From Hyphomicrobiales bacterium (GTDB lineage: Bacteria > Pseudomonadota > Alphaproteobacteria > Rhizobiales > Rhizobiaceae), in the NCBI GenBank assembly GCA_900468065.1, contig UBTA01000040.1, positions 1-64,000 on the forward strand: a stretch of 64,000 nt of DNA, read 5' to 3'. The notes beneath the pieces are model-generated. The model did no database searches, was not told where the DNA came from, and worked only from the letters and a program-made list of their open reading frames with translations. Position numbers and translations under genes: made by a program. Positions 18,519 to 30,982 of the stretch are shown here, piece after piece (the stretch's first letter is position 1; every line of letters starts with the position of its first letter).

Positions 18519-20186
18519 ATGAGCAAACAAGACGAACTCGTCTTCCTGCCGCTAGGCGGAGTGGGGGAAATCGGCATGAACCTGGCCCTTTACGGCTATG
18601 GCTCGCCTGCCCACCGCCAGTGGATCATGGTCGATTGCGGCGTGACCTTCCCGGGTCTTGATCTGCCCGGCGTCGATCTGGTGCTTCCCGATATCCGGTT
18701 CCTTGCCGAAGAGCGCAAGAACCTCAAGGGCATCATCATCACCCATGCCCACGAAGACCATTACGGCGCGCTGGCCGATCTGTGGCCGGGCCTCAACGTG
18801 CCGGTCTATGCTTCGCCGTTCACCGCCGGCATGCTTGAAGCCAAGCGCTCCTATGAGCGCAGCCGCGCCCAGGTGCCGATCACCATCTTCAAGGAAGGCG
18901 ACCGCATCAATGTCGGTCCGTTCGAGATCGAAGCGATCGGCGTCAATCACTCCATCCCCGAGCCGATGTCTCTGGTCATCCGCACGCCGCTCGGCAATGT
19001 CGTCCATACCGGCGATTGGAAGATCGACCATGCACCGTCGCTTGGACCGTTCACCGATGAAGCGCGGTTCCGCGCTGTCGGCGACGAGGGCGTTCTCGCG
19101 CTGATGTGCGACAGCACCAATGCCATGCGCGATGGCGTCTCGCCCTCTGAAGAAGAGGTTTCCACCAGCCTCACCAAGATCATCGAGGACGCCAAGGGCC
19201 GCGTGGCGATCACCACGTTCTCCTCCAATGTCGGCCGCATCCGCTCGATCGCCAAGGCATCGGCTGCAGCCGGCCGCGAAGTGCTGCTTCTCGGCAGCTC
19301 AATGAAGCGCGTCTGCGACGTTGCGCGCGATGTCGGCTTGATGGAAGGTCTGAACCCGTTCATCGCCGAAGACGAATTCGGCTATATCCCGCGCGACAAG
19401 GTGGTGGTGATCCTGACCGGCAGCCAGGGCGAATCCCGCGCGGCCCTTGCCAAGATCTCGCGCGACGAGATGCGCAATGTGGCGCTGACAGCCGGTGATA
19501 CCGTGGTGTTTTCCTCGCGTGCCATTCCGGGCAACGAGAAGGCGATCAACGACATCAAGAATGGCCTGGTGGAGCAGGGCATCCACATCATCACCGATAC
19601 GGAAGCGCTGGTCCACGTCTCCGGCCATCCCCGCCGCAACGAGTTGCAGCAGATGTACCAGTGGACACGCCCGCAGATGCTGGTGCCGGTCCATGGCGAA
19701 GCCGCCCATCTGACCGCGCAGGCCGAACTTGGCCTGCAATCCGGCATCAAGACCGTACCACGGGTTCGCAATGGCGATATTCTCCGCCTTGCTCCGGGGC
19801 CGGCGACTGTGATCGGCACGGCGCCGCACGGCCGCATCTATAAGGACGGCAGCCTGATCGGTGACTTCGAGGAGATGGGGATCGGCGAGCGCCGCAAGCT
19901 GTCTTTTGCCGGCCATGTCGCGGTCAATGTCGTTCTGGACGCACGCTACGATTTCGCGGCCGACCCGATCGTCGTTCCGATCGGTCTGCCCGAGTTCGAC
20001 GACGAGGGCGAAGATATGAACGATACGCTCTATGATGCCGTCCTGGGGGCCGTCGAAAGCATCCCGCGCGGCAAGCGCAAGGATATCGCCATGGTCACGG
20101 AAGCCGTACGCCGGGCTATCCGCGGCACGGCCAATGACGTCTGGGGCAAGAAGCCTGTCGTTACCGTGTTCATCAACAAGCTCTGA
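18519..20186 (+). CDS. Ribonuclease J
   Basis: A beta-lactamase-fold ribonuclease of the RNase J family, with 5'-3' exonuclease and endonuclease roles in mRNA and rRNA processing. The 555-residue protein has the zinc-binding motif THAHEDH at residues 75-81, then HTGDWKIDH and DSTNA, the beta-CASP region with TGSQGE, and SGHP near residue 370. The start at MSKQDELVFLPLGG is preferred; an upstream start at 18492 adds residues not typical of the family. The C-terminal domain is present, so the protein is full length. Confidence 0.94.
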   Translation: MSKQDELVFLPLGGVGEIGMNLALYGYGSPAHRQWIMVDCGVTFPGLDLPGVDLVLPDIRFLAEERKNLKGIIITHAHEDHYGALADLWPGLNVPVYASPFTAGMLEAKRSYERSRAQVPITIFKEGDRINVGPFEIEAIGVNHSIPEPMSLVIRTPLGNVVHTGDWKIDHAPSLGPFTDEARFRAVGDEGVLALMCDSTNAMRDGVSPSEEEVSTSLTKIIEDAKGRVAITTFSSNVGRIRSIAKASAAAGREVLLLGSSMKRVCDVARDVGLMEGLNPFIAEDEFGYIPRDKVVVILTGSQGESRAALAKISRDEMRNVALTAGDTVVFSSRAIPGNEKAINDIKNGLVEQGIHIITDTEALVHVSGHPRRNELQQMYQWTRPQMLVPVHGEAAHLTAQAELGLQSGIKTVPRVRNGDILRLAPGPATVIGTAPHGRIYKDGSLIGDFEEMGIGERRKLSFAGHVAVNVVLDARYDFAADPIVVPIGLPEFDDEGEDMNDTLYDAVLGAVESIPRGKRKDIAMVTEAVRRAIRGTANDVWGKKPVVTVFINKL

Positions 20187-20204
20187 TAGCCGGGATCTGA
20201 TCCA

Positions 20205-20609
20205 ATGCTTGGACGTGTCAACCATATCGCTCTTGCTGTTCCGGATCTTGCCGAAGCGGTGGAGCGATACCGGTCGATGCTCGGTGCCTCCGTGACCGCT
20301 CCGGAAGCCTTGCCGGAGCACGGCGTCACCGTCGTGTTTGTCACGCTTGAAAATACCAAGGTCGAACTGCTGGAGCCACTTGGGGAGGAGTCGCCGATTG
20401 CGGCCTTCCTTGCGAAAAATCCCGCCGGCGGCATGCATCATATCTGCTACGAGGTCGAAGACATCCTCGCTGCGCGTGATAGCCTGGTTGCCGCCGGGGG
20501 CAGGGTGCTTGGCGATGGTAGCCCGAAGACCGGCGCGCATGGCAAACCGGTGCTGTTTCTCCACCCGAAGGATTTCTTCGGCACGCTGATCGAACTCGAG
20601 CAGGTGTGA
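20205..20609 (+). CDS. mce: Methylmalonyl-CoA epimerase
   Basis: A 134-residue vicinal oxygen chelate (glyoxalase-fold) protein that interconverts (2S)- and (2R)-methylmalonyl-CoA in propionyl-CoA degradation. Two beta-alpha-beta-beta-beta modules are visible. Metal-ligand positions fit the family: His in RVNHIALAV (residue 7), Glu in KVELLEPLG, His in GGMHHICYEV and Glu in GTLIELEQ. It follows the RNase J gene by 18 nt and is probably co-transcribed. Confidence 0.93.
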   Translation: MLGRVNHIALAVPDLAEAVERYRSMLGASVTAPEALPEHGVTVVFVTLENTKVELLEPLGEESPIAAFLAKNPAGGMHHICYEVEDILAARDSLVAAGGRVLGDGSPKTGAHGKPVLFLHPKDFFGTLIELEQV

Positions 20610-20626
20610 CAGAAGACCGCGCGCCG

Positions 20627-20655
20627 GTATTTATCGGGCGCAGTATTTGTCGGGC
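20627..20655. repeat. Short tandem repeat (13 bp x 2, one mismatch)
   Basis: GTATTTATCGGGC (20627-20639) is followed three bases later by GTATTTGTCGGGC (20643-20655), in the short gap between mce and the DUF1467 gene. It is too short to be a mobile repeat and may be replication slippage or a paired binding site. Confidence 0.6.
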
Positions 20656-20738
20656 AGAGGCGAAAGCGCTATAACATCGCTCCAACGCGCCATGCCAAGA
20701 GGTGAGACATCCATCTCCCTTCGTAATGAGAGACCACC

Positions 20739-21008
20739 ATGCCGATCTTTTCCACCTTCGCGATCTATTTCATCATCTGGTGGCTGGCGCTGTTCATCGT
20801 CCTGCCGATCGGCTTGCGGACACAGGCCGAAGAGAACGAGGTCGTGCCGGGCAGCGTCGAAAGTGCGCCCGCGCGTTTCCGCGCACTTCGGGTCTTCCTG
20901 ATGACCTCGGTACTCGCCGCCGTGATCCATGCCACATGGTACGTCCTTTCGGTCCGCATGGGCTATGGCCTGGACTCGATCCCGCAGTTTGCGCCGAAGT
21001 TCTATTGA
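20739..21008 (+). CDS. DUF1467 family membrane protein
   Basis: An 89-residue protein with two hydrophobic helices (about residues 6-26 and 49-69) joined by a charged loop with LRTQAEE. The pattern FAIYFIIWWLALFIVLPIG is typical of DUF1467, a family of small inner-membrane proteins of alphaproteobacteria with no assigned function. It lies in the same order after RNase J and mce in other rhizobia, as far as I recall. It is followed by a 685-nt gap before proS. Confidence 0.9.
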   Translation: MPIFSTFAIYFIIWWLALFIVLPIGLRTQAEENEVVPGSVESAPARFRALRVFLMTSVLAAVIHATWYVLSVRMGYGLDSIPQFAPKFY

Positions 21009-21144
21009 GGGGTGATCGGTGTTGCCGTGGCTGCGACAGCGGCGGCTTACCGGCTGCGGGGCCTGCCAGCGAATATAAGCGCCACAGAATTGCCGCGATT
21101 CAAGCGGTGATCACTTTTTCTGCAGTTGTATTCAGTATAAAAGT

Positions 21145-21173
21145 CAAAAAAAAACAAGGCTAGAAGCCTTGTT
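21145..21173 (-). terminator. Rho-independent terminator read on the minus strand
   Basis: AACAAGGC (21153-21160), loop TAGAA, GCCTTGTT (21166-21173) give a perfect 8-bp stem. On the minus strand it is followed by nine T residues. On the plus strand it is followed only by CTTTAAAG, so it works best for leftward transcription, yet no leftward gene is visible upstream of it. Confidence 0.7.
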
Positions 21174-21374
21174 CTTTAAAGTATCGCGTGATCCTTATCC
21201 GTTGCCGGTGGCTGCGTGTAAACGCGCCTAAGATCTTATCCTCCCAAGACTTGACCGCGAAATCGACAAGAATTTAATCTCCCTGCCTCTTTTGTGGGCC
21301 AAAACTAGCCCAAACATTATGCGTTGTCATCCGATTTTTTTGCATTTTTGCTACACTCTAGTAAAATTTTTCCG

Positions 21375-21391
21375 TTGACAACTTCTGTCAA
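21375..21391. promoter_or_regulatory. Perfect inverted repeat, possible operator
   Basis: TTGACA-ACTTC-TGTCAA is a 6-bp perfect dyad with a 5-nt centre. Each arm equals a consensus -35 element, so the dyad could serve as a -35 box in either direction or as a regulator site. No convincing -10 is found at 17 nt on either strand. Confidence 0.4.
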
Positions 21392-21693
21392 AATCCTGTT
21401 ACTACCGTGCCTTTTTGACGCAGGTATTTTTGTTTTTTCGCACCTTGAAATCCATCGATCCTTCACTCCTCCTGCCAAACACGATGACGGGTTTTCTTCC
21501 TGCCGCGAAGCGTCTATGAACGCTTAAGCGCGGTGCATCCCCTTCTGGAATCAGCTGGCCGGGTCGTCGCGGCAAACAGTCAAACGGCAGTGTCCGGTTT
21601 GCGCGCTTGACGCGTGCGCGGCCTGCAGGCTCAACGTTATTTCGCCCGATTCAAACGATAGTGCGAAGTGCTTTTAACTTCTGGAACCCGTTC

Positions 21694-23022
21694 ATGCGCC
21701 TGTCCCGCTTTTTCATGCCCATTCTGAAGGAAACCCCCAAGGAAGCGGAAATTGTCTCGCACCGGCTGATGCTGCGTGCCGGCATGGTGCGCCAGCAGTC
21801 GGCCGGCATCTACACATGGCTGCCGCTCGGCAAGCGGGTTCTCGACAAGGTCACCAAGATCATCCGCGAAGAGCAGAACCGCGCCGGCGCCGTCGAGCTT
21901 TTGATGCCGACGCTGCAATCGGCCGAACTCTGGCAGGAAAGCGGCCGCTACGACGCCTATGGCGACGAAATGCTGCGGATCAAGGATCGCAACAAGCGCG
22001 ACATGCTGTATGGGCCGACCAACGAGGAAATGATCACCGACGTGTTCCGTTCCTACGTCAAGTCCTACAAGGACCTGCCGCTCAATCTCTATCATATCCA
22101 GCTGAAGTTCCGCGACGAACGCCGTCCGCGTTTCGGCACCATGCGTTCGCGTGAATTCCTGATGAAGGATGCCTATTCCTTCGATCTCAACCGCGAAGGC
22201 GCGGTGGACAGCTACAACCGCATGTTCGCCGCCTATCTGCGCACGTTCGCGCGGCTTGGCCTGCGCGCCATTCCGATGCGGGCAGATACCGGTCCGATCG
22301 GTGGCGATCTCAGCCACGAGTTCATCATTCTCGCCGATACCGGGGAATCGGAAGTCTTCTGCCACAAGCACTTCCTCGATTTCGACGTTCCCGCCGACGA
22401 TACCGATTTCTGGGACGCCGCTGCGATGAAGGCGATCTTCGACAAGTGGACGTCGCTCTACGCCGCCACCTCGGAGATGCATGACGAGGCGGCCTTCAAC
22501 GCCATCGACGACGCTTCGAAGGTTTCGGCCCGCGGCATCGAGGTTGGCCACATCTTCTACTTCGGCACCAAGTATTCCGAAGCCATGGGCGCCAAGGTTC
22601 AAGGCCCCGACGGCAAGGAGCACACGGTGCACATGGGCTCCTATGGCATCGGCCCGACCCGTCTGGTTCCCGCAATCATCGAAGCCTCGCATGACGAGAA
22701 CGGCATCATCTGGCCGGCCTCGATTGCGCCGTTCGATGCGGTTGTGATCAACATGAAATCCGGCGATGAAGCCTGCGACGCGGCGTGCGAAACCATCTAT
22801 GCTGCACTCAACAACGCAGGATTCGACACGCTGTATGACGACAAGGACGACCGCGCCGGCACCAAGTTTGCCACCGCCGACCTGATCGGCGTGCCCGTGC
22901 AGATCATTGCCGGTCCGCGTTCGGTTGCCAATGGCGAGGTCGAACTCAAGGACCGCAAGACCGGCGCCCGCGAAACATTGACGATCGAGGCTGCCATCAA
23001 CAAGCTGACCGCCTCGAAATAA
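21694..23022 (+). CDS. proS: Prolyl-tRNA synthetase, short form without the editing insertion
   Basis: A class II aminoacyl-tRNA synthetase that charges tRNA-Pro. The 442-residue protein begins [15 protein letters not shown]. Motif 1 and 2 regions ([19 protein letters not shown] near residue 30, [20 protein letters not shown] near residue 140) are followed quickly by the motif 3 region ([15 protein letters not shown] near residue 315) and the anticodon-binding domain. E. coli ProRS is about 570 residues with a roughly 180-residue editing domain between motifs 2 and 3; that insertion is absent here, as is usual in alphaproteobacteria. An upstream in-frame start at 21607 adds atypical sequence. 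Confidence 0.95.
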   Translation: MRLSRFFMPILKETPKEAEIVSHRLMLRAGMVRQQSAGIYTWLPLGKRVLDKVTKIIREEQNRAGAVELLMPTLQSAELWQESGRYDAYGDEMLRIKDRNKRDMLYGPTNEEMITDVFRSYVKSYKDLPLNLYHIQLKFRDERRPRFGTMRSREFLMKDAYSFDLNREGAVDSYNRMFAAYLRTFARLGLRAIPMRADTGPIGGDLSHEFIILADTGESEVFCHKHFLDFDVPADDTDFWDAAAMKAIFDKWTSLYAATSEMHDEAAFNAIDDASKVSARGIEVGHIFYFGTKYSEAMGAKVQGPDGKEHTVHMGSYGIGPTRLVPAIIEASHDENGIIWPASIAPFDAVVINMKSGDEACDAACETIYAALNNAGFDTLYDDKDDRAGTKFATADLIGVPVQIIAGPRSVANGEVELKDRKTGARETLTIEAAINKLTASK

Positions 23023-23033
23023 GGGACCAGGGA

Positions 23034-24341
23034 ATGAGCGCTGCGACGCTAGAACAGGAAAAGGCAGCGACCGCTCAGGCGTCGTCGAGCCGTCCGTTTT
23101 CCACATTCGAGCGCATGGTGGCCTGGCGCTATCTGCGCTCGCGCCGCAAGGAAGCGTTCATTTCGGTGATCGCCGGCTTTTCCTTCATCGGCATCATGCT
23201 CGGTGTGGCAACGCTGATCATCGTCATGGCCGTAATGAACGGTTTTCGTACCGAGCTGATCTCGCGCATCCTCGGCATCAACGGTCACATGATCGTCCAG
23301 CCGCTGGATGGCCCGCTGGATAACTATGCCGACCTGGCGACCAAATTTTCCGGCGTCAAGGGCATCACCATGGCGATCCCGATGATCGAAGGGCAGACGC
23401 TTGCCTCCGGTCCGGGCGGCGCCGGCACCGGTGCGCTGGTGCGCGGCGTGCGTGCCGACGATCTCGCCAAGATGAAGTCGATTTCCGACCACATCCAGTC
23501 CGGCGATCTCGTTGGTTACGCCGCAGGAACCGGCGTTGCGATCGGTTCGCGCATGGCCCAGCAATTGGGCATCACCGCCGGCGGCACGATCACGCTGGTA
23601 GCGCCGGAAGGCGACATCACGCCGATGGGCGTCAATCCGCGCGTCAAATCCTATACCGTCTCGGCGATTTTCGAGATCGGCATGTCGGAGTATGATGCCT
23701 CGATCATCTTCATGCCGCTGGAAGAGGCCCAGCTTTATTTCAACGCCGAGGGCATTGCCCAGTCGATCGAGCTGTTCGTCACCGACCCGGATCTGGTCGA
23801 TGACCTGCGCCAGCCGATCGAGGATGCTGCCGGCCGTCAGGTGCTGATCAGCGACTGGCGAGACCGCAACAAGACCTTTTTCTCGGCCCTGCAGGTCGAG
23901 CGCAACGTCATGTTCATGATCCTGACGCTGATCATTCTGGTGGCGGCGCTGAACATCGTCTCCGGCCTGATCATGCTGGTGAAGGACAAGGGCCGCGACA
24001 TAGCCATCCTGCGCACCATGGGTGCCTCTTCAGGCGCCATCATGCGGATATTCTTCATGACAGGGGCGGCGATCGGTATTGTCGGTACGATCGCAGGCGT
24101 GCTTCTGGGCGTTTTGGTCTGCCTCAACATCGAGTCGATCCGCCAGTTCTTTTCCTGGATTTCGGGTACGACACTGTTCAATCCCGAACTCTATTTCCTA
24201 AGCCAGCTTCCGGCCGATATGAACCTTGGCGAGACCACATCGGTCGTCGTCATGGCCATCGGCCTGTCCTTTCTTGCCACGATCTTTCCGGCCTGGCGCG
24301 CGTCGCGCCTCGATCCGGTTCAGGCTCTGCGCTACGAATAA
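23034..24341 (+). CDS. lolC: Lipoprotein-releasing ABC transporter permease (LolC/LolE family)
   Basis: A 435-residue inner-membrane permease of the MacB/FtsX superfamily. It has one N-terminal helix (about residues 40-65, with ISVIAGFSFIGIMLGVA), a large periplasmic domain (about 75-280) and three C-terminal helices. With LolD it extracts lipoproteins from the inner membrane and passes them to LolA. Only one permease gene is present, so the complex is probably a homodimer of a hybrid LolC/E protein, as described for bacteria that have a single such gene. It lies 11 nt after proS and 18 nt before lolD. Confidence 0.94.
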   Translation: MSAATLEQEKAATAQASSSRPFSTFERMVAWRYLRSRRKEAFISVIAGFSFIGIMLGVATLIIVMAVMNGFRTELISRILGINGHMIVQPLDGPLDNYADLATKFSGVKGITMAIPMIEGQTLASGPGGAGTGALVRGVRADDLAKMKSISDHIQSGDLVGYAAGTGVAIGSRMAQQLGITAGGTITLVAPEGDITPMGVNPRVKSYTVSAIFEIGMSEYDASIIFMPLEEAQLYFNAEGIAQSIELFVTDPDLVDDLRQPIEDAAGRQVLISDWRDRNKTFFSALQVERNVMFMILTLIILVAALNIVSGLIMLVKDKGRDIAILRTMGASSGAIMRIFFMTGAAIGIVGTIAGVLLGVLVCLNIESIRQFFSWISGTTLFNPELYFLSQLPADMNLGETTSVVVMAIGLSFLATIFPAWRASRLDPVQALRYE

Positions 24342-24359
24342 CGAGGGATTACAGACACG

Positions 24360-25043
24360 ATGAATGCGCGCGTGGCATTGCAGCTTTCCGGCGTCGAACG
24401 TCATTTCAGCCAGGGCGAAGAAACCCTGTCGATCCTCAAGGGTGCGGACTTTTCGCTTCATGGCGGCCAGACCGTGGCGCTTGTTGCCCCGTCAGGCACT
24501 GGTAAGTCGACGCTTTTGCACCTGGCTGGGCTGCTGGAGCGCCCGGATGCCGGGGAAGTGCTGATCAACGGCCAATCCTGCGGCGCGCTCAGTGATGAGC
24601 GGCGCACGGCGATCCGCCGCAACGAGATCGGCTTTGTCTATCAGGCTCATCATCTGCTGCCGGAATTCACGGCAATCGAAAACATCATGATGCCGCAACT
24701 GATCGCCGGCCTCAACAAGGCCGAGGCCCGCGAACGGGCGGCAGCACTTCTGGATTACATGCGTATCGGCCATCGCGCTGAACATCGTCCATCGGAACTG
24801 TCCGGTGGCGAGCAGCAGCGCGTCGCCATTGCGCGTGCCGTCGCCAATGCGCCGCTGGTGCTCCTGGCCGACGAGCCGACCGGCAACCTTGACCCGGAAA
24901 CCGCTGGCTACGTCTTCGAAGCCCTGGAAGCGTTGGTGCGCCAGTCCGGTCTCGCGGCGATGATCGCCACGCACAATTACGAGCTCGCCGCGCGCATGGA
25001 CCGCCGCGTTACCATCGAGGACGGCAAGGTCGTCGAGCTTTAA
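24360..25043 (+). CDS. lolD: Lipoprotein-releasing ABC transporter ATPase LolD
   Basis: A 227-residue ABC ATPase. The Walker A motif is APSGTGKST (residues 43-51), the Q-loop region [17 protein letters not shown] is typical of LolD, the signature [14 protein letters not shown] lies near residue 142 and Walker [12 protein letters not shown] near residue 167, followed by the switch His in ATHNYEL. It powers the permease encoded just upstream. A 6-bp hairpin without a T-tract follows the stop. Confidence 0.95.
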   Translation: MNARVALQLSGVERHFSQGEETLSILKGADFSLHGGQTVALVAPSGTGKSTLLHLAGLLERPDAGEVLINGQSCGALSDERRTAIRRNEIGFVYQAHHLLPEFTAIENIMMPQLIAGLNKAEARERAAALLDYMRIGHRAEHRPSELSGGEQQRVAIARAVANAPLVLLADEPTGNLDPETAGYVFEALEALVRQSGLAAMIATHNYELAARMDRRVTIEDGKVVEL

Positions 25044-25091
25044 GGCTGGCTCTCACAGCCTCCGCCTCGATCAGGACGGGGCGGCTGGTAT

Positions 25092-25673
25092 CTACTCGAT
25101 ACCGCAGACCGTTTGCCCGCGATCGTCCGTCCAATCCTTCAGCAGCACGATTTCGCCCTTGGTGGCGACGGGCTTGCCGCTGCTCTTTCCCTTGCCGGTC
25201 AAAACGTTGAAATCGCATTCCGCACTGTTGTTCGGATCGAGCGTGTCGTAGGACGTATAGGTATATCCGGCGACGACGAAGTCGAAGTTTCGATAGGCGA
25301 CCGTCAGCTTCTGTTCCCAGCGATCGCGGCCGACGCTATCGTTATGGGTGGTGATCAGGATCGAGCCGTTCTCAAGGGCGGTGATCGATGGCGCCCGCCC
25401 GGCCATCGTGAGATCCCCCCAGACCTTGTTCGGCACAACAGTCTTCAGTTTCAGCCGGTCGGTGTCGCCGTCATTGAGATAGATATAGACCGCGTGATCT
25501 TCATCCGTTCCCTCAACCGGCGCCACCAGCATGGCAAGGTCTGAACTGCCGTCCTTGTCCCAATCTCCTGTCGCAGCAAAGACGATGCGAGCGGGATCGA
25601 TCGCCTCTGCCGCCTGCGCGGTGGTGGCAGTCAGGCCGAGCAATGCCGTCATGACGGCCAGTGACATCTTCAT
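25092..25673 (-). CDS. Hypothetical secreted protein
   Basis: A 193-residue protein with a signal peptide (MKMSLAVMTALLGLTATTAQ, cleavage near AQA-A). The start is the ATG at 25673, placed 8 nt after a GGGGGA Shine-Dalgarno sequence; a TTG one codon upstream is less likely. The mature N-terminus has GDWDKDGSSDLAML, which resembles an FG-GAP/calcium-binding repeat (D-x-D-x-D-G-x-x-D), and a second acidic loop NDGDTDRL. Two Cys in the C-terminal part (AECDF and TVCGIE) may form a disulfide. I do not recognise a named family. It converges on lolD. Confidence 0.82.
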   Translation of the reverse strand: MKMSLAVMTALLGLTATTAQAAEAIDPARIVFAATGDWDKDGSSDLAMLVAPVEGTDEDHAVYIYLNDGDTDRLKLKTVVPNKVWGDLTMAGRAPSITALENGSILITTHNDSVGRDRWEQKLTVAYRNFDFVVAGYTYTSYDTLDPNNSAECDFNVLTGKGKSSGKPVATKGEIVLLKDWTDDRGQTVCGIE

Positions 25674-25876
25674 CAATCATTCCCCCAATTTGCATTTGCG
25701 ATGCAGACTAATGTGCCGCCCGACCGGCGTCCAGATGCCGGAGGTTATTGCCGGAAAGGCCGGTTGCAAAGTGTTTACCATCTCCGTTCCTCGGTGGCCG
25801 AAGATTTGCAGTTGCTGCTTGACGCATGAACATAAATAGAACATTCTAGGAACATAACGGAAAAGGGAGCCGACCA

Positions 25877-25963
25877 ATGACTGACTTCATTCGTGATCTC
25901 GCCGCTTTGACCTCCATCGCCATGTTCATCGCCAGCTTTTCGATCATCGTCATAGGCATGTAA
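25877..25963 (+). CDS. 28-residue single-helix membrane peptide
   Basis: A very short gene: MTDFIRDLAALTSIAMFIAS and eight further residues (FSIIVIGM), then TAA. It has a good ribosome-binding site (GGGAG at 25865-25869, 7 nt before the ATG). The sequence is one hydrophobic helix (about residues 9-27) with a charged N-terminus, as in bitopic small membrane proteins that act as regulators of larger membrane complexes. Evidence for coding is the RBS, the clean hydrophobic pattern and the absence of another explanation. I recall similar tiny proteins in rhizobia, but no function. Confidence 0.6.
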   Translation: MTDFIRDLAALTSIAMFIASFSIIVIGM

Positions 25964-26138
25964 AACCTGCGTAAGCCACCGCCATTCCGCGCATTCGCCG
26001 TCGTGCGGAAATGGAAGGGTGGCGGGCTGTGGACAAGGTGGAACCTGTTTGGAAATGCTGCCATGCGGCAGATGAAAACTGGACATCTGCGGATGGAAAC
26101 AGGATATCCTGAAGCCTTCACGGGAATCGGGGTGTGCC

Positions 26139-29645
<3,507 letters not shown>

Positions 29646-29655
29646 CGGCGGCCCG

Positions 29656-30894
29656 TCAGGACTTTGATCGGGTACGGGTGACCGTCACGAAATCCGTGCC
29701 GGCGCCGGTTTCTTGGCCGAGCCCCATGTCCGAGATGGTCAGCGACGAGCCTTCGGCGAGCAGCTCCTCGATCCGCTGGCGCGTCTCGTCCGGCACCGTG
29801 ATGCGGTCCAGCGTCCGTTGCGCAGCATTGAAAGCCGCCGGGTCTTCTTCGGCGGTGATTCCAAGGCGTTTCTTCATCGGCCCGGACAGCGTGTTGTCGA
29901 GCGTCATGGCGAACCATTCGCCCTTGCCGGTGGCGGCATCGATATCCTGGAACTGGAAGAAGTGCGTGCCGAGTGCGATCTCTGGCCTGTCGATGACCAC
30001 AGGCGTTTCGAACAGTGGCTCGAAATCGCGGCGAACGAGAAGCTGGCCGTTCGGCGGCTTGCCCTTGCCCGCCTTGGCGTAGAGCGCTTCGATGAAGGCA
30101 GGGGTCGGCTTGCCATCGACGGGGAGTTTTTCCGCAGTCTGGAATGCCTTGATGGCATCCGTGGTCTGCACGCCGGCATATCCGTCGGCAAGTCCGGCGA
30201 CATAACCGAGTGCGTTGAGCAGGCTCTGCATATCCATCGTGTTTTCGCGTGCGCCGCGATGGGTGATCAGCATCCGGATCGGCGGCAGCTTTTCCACTTC
30301 AGTGGCAGCCGGTTTTTCCGGTGCGGGCTCGATCGTGGCCACTTCGACGGATTGGTTGGGGACCTGCGAAACGCTGGGCCGCAACATGGCGTCCGAAAGC
30401 AGCACAGGTTCTTTCACTTTGGGCTGGAACAGGAACGGATCGGCGATGGCAACCGGCGTCAATTGGCGGTCCGAGATCAGCACATGCACACCACGCCCGG
30501 TCATCTTGAACAGCTGTTTGGCAAAGGCGTCCGGTAGTCGTACGCAGCCATGCGAGGCCGGGTAACTTGGAACGTGATTGGAGGCGTGCAGCGCGATGCC
30601 GGACCAGGTCAGCCGCTGCATGAACGGCATCGGTGCGTTCGAATAGATGTTCGACTTGTGGAACCGGCGTTTTTCGAGGATCGAGAAAATGCCTGTTGGC
30701 GTCGAATGACCGGCTTTGCCAGTCGAGACATTCGACGTGGCAACGACCGTGTTGCCGTCATAGACCACCAGCGATTGCTGGTCGCGGGAAACGACGATCT
30801 GCAGGGGAGCCGGCTCGCCCGCAAGTGCCACGCTGGCTGACAGGGCGAGGGCGAAGCCGAGACCAAATGTAAAACGCAAAACCATGAGGAACAT
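29656..30894 (-). CDS. Secreted L,D-transpeptidase with peptidoglycan-binding domain
   Basis: A 412-residue exported enzyme. It has a signal peptide (about residues 1-25) and then a YkuD L,D-transpeptidase domain with catalytic residues in IALHASNHVP (His103) and YPASHGCVRLP (His115, Cys117). A peptidoglycan-binding domain follows near residues 220-275 (LNALGYVAGLADGYAGVQT). Such enzymes form 3-3 crosslinks or attach proteins to the wall, which is relevant to polar-growing rhizobia. The order (catalytic domain first, binding domain second) and the long C-terminal segment are worth noting. It converges on dnaE with a 10-nt gap. Confidence 0.92.
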   Translation of the reverse strand: MFLMVLRFTFGLGFALALSASVALAGEPAPLQIVVSRDQQSLVVYDGNTVVATSNVSTGKAGHSTPTGIFSILEKRRFHKSNIYSNAPMPFMQRLTWSGIALHASNHVPSYPASHGCVRLPDAFAKQLFKMTGRGVHVLISDRQLTPVAIADPFLFQPKVKEPVLLSDAMLRPSVSQVPNQSVEVATIEPAPEKPAATEVEKLPPIRMLITHRGARENTMDMQSLLNALGYVAGLADGYAGVQTTDAIKAFQTAEKLPVDGKPTPAFIEALYAKAGKGKPPNGQLLVRRDFEPLFETPVVIDRPEIALGTHFFQFQDIDAATGKGEWFAMTLDNTLSGPMKKRLGITAEEDPAAFNAAQRTLDRITVPDETRQRIEELLAEGSSLTISDMGLGQETGAGTDFVTVTRTRSKS

Positions 30895-30982
30895 CCGGAC
30901 GCAAGAAACAGATGATCAGCCTAGCCTGAGAGGCTTAAGGAAACTTTGCCGTCGCGGATGGAACACGGGAATGTGAAGCCAG

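Larger units (their letters stand above)
21009..21693. other. Long AT-rich intergenic region between the DUF1467 gene and proS
   Basis: This 685-nt stretch contains: (a) a hairpin at 21153-21173 flanked by an A-tract on its left, which reads as a strong terminator for a minus-strand transcript; (b) a perfect inverted repeat TTGACA-ACTTC-TGTCAA at 21375-21391; (c) a minus-strand frame with no usable start that stays open for 37 codons and whose TAG stop lies in the loop of the hairpin. A plus-strand open frame at 21324-21527 has no protein-like pattern. The proS promoter must also lie here. Confidence 0.6.

Noticed and set aside
21324-21527. 67-codon plus-strand frame before proS
   Set aside because: No ribosome site, no compositional bias of coding DNA, unusual for this GC-rich genome, no family pattern.
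26041-26055. GAAC-CTGTTTG-GAAA upstream of dnaE as a LexA box
   Set aside because: One mismatch in the conserved half site, and the replicative polymerase is not usually in the SOS set.
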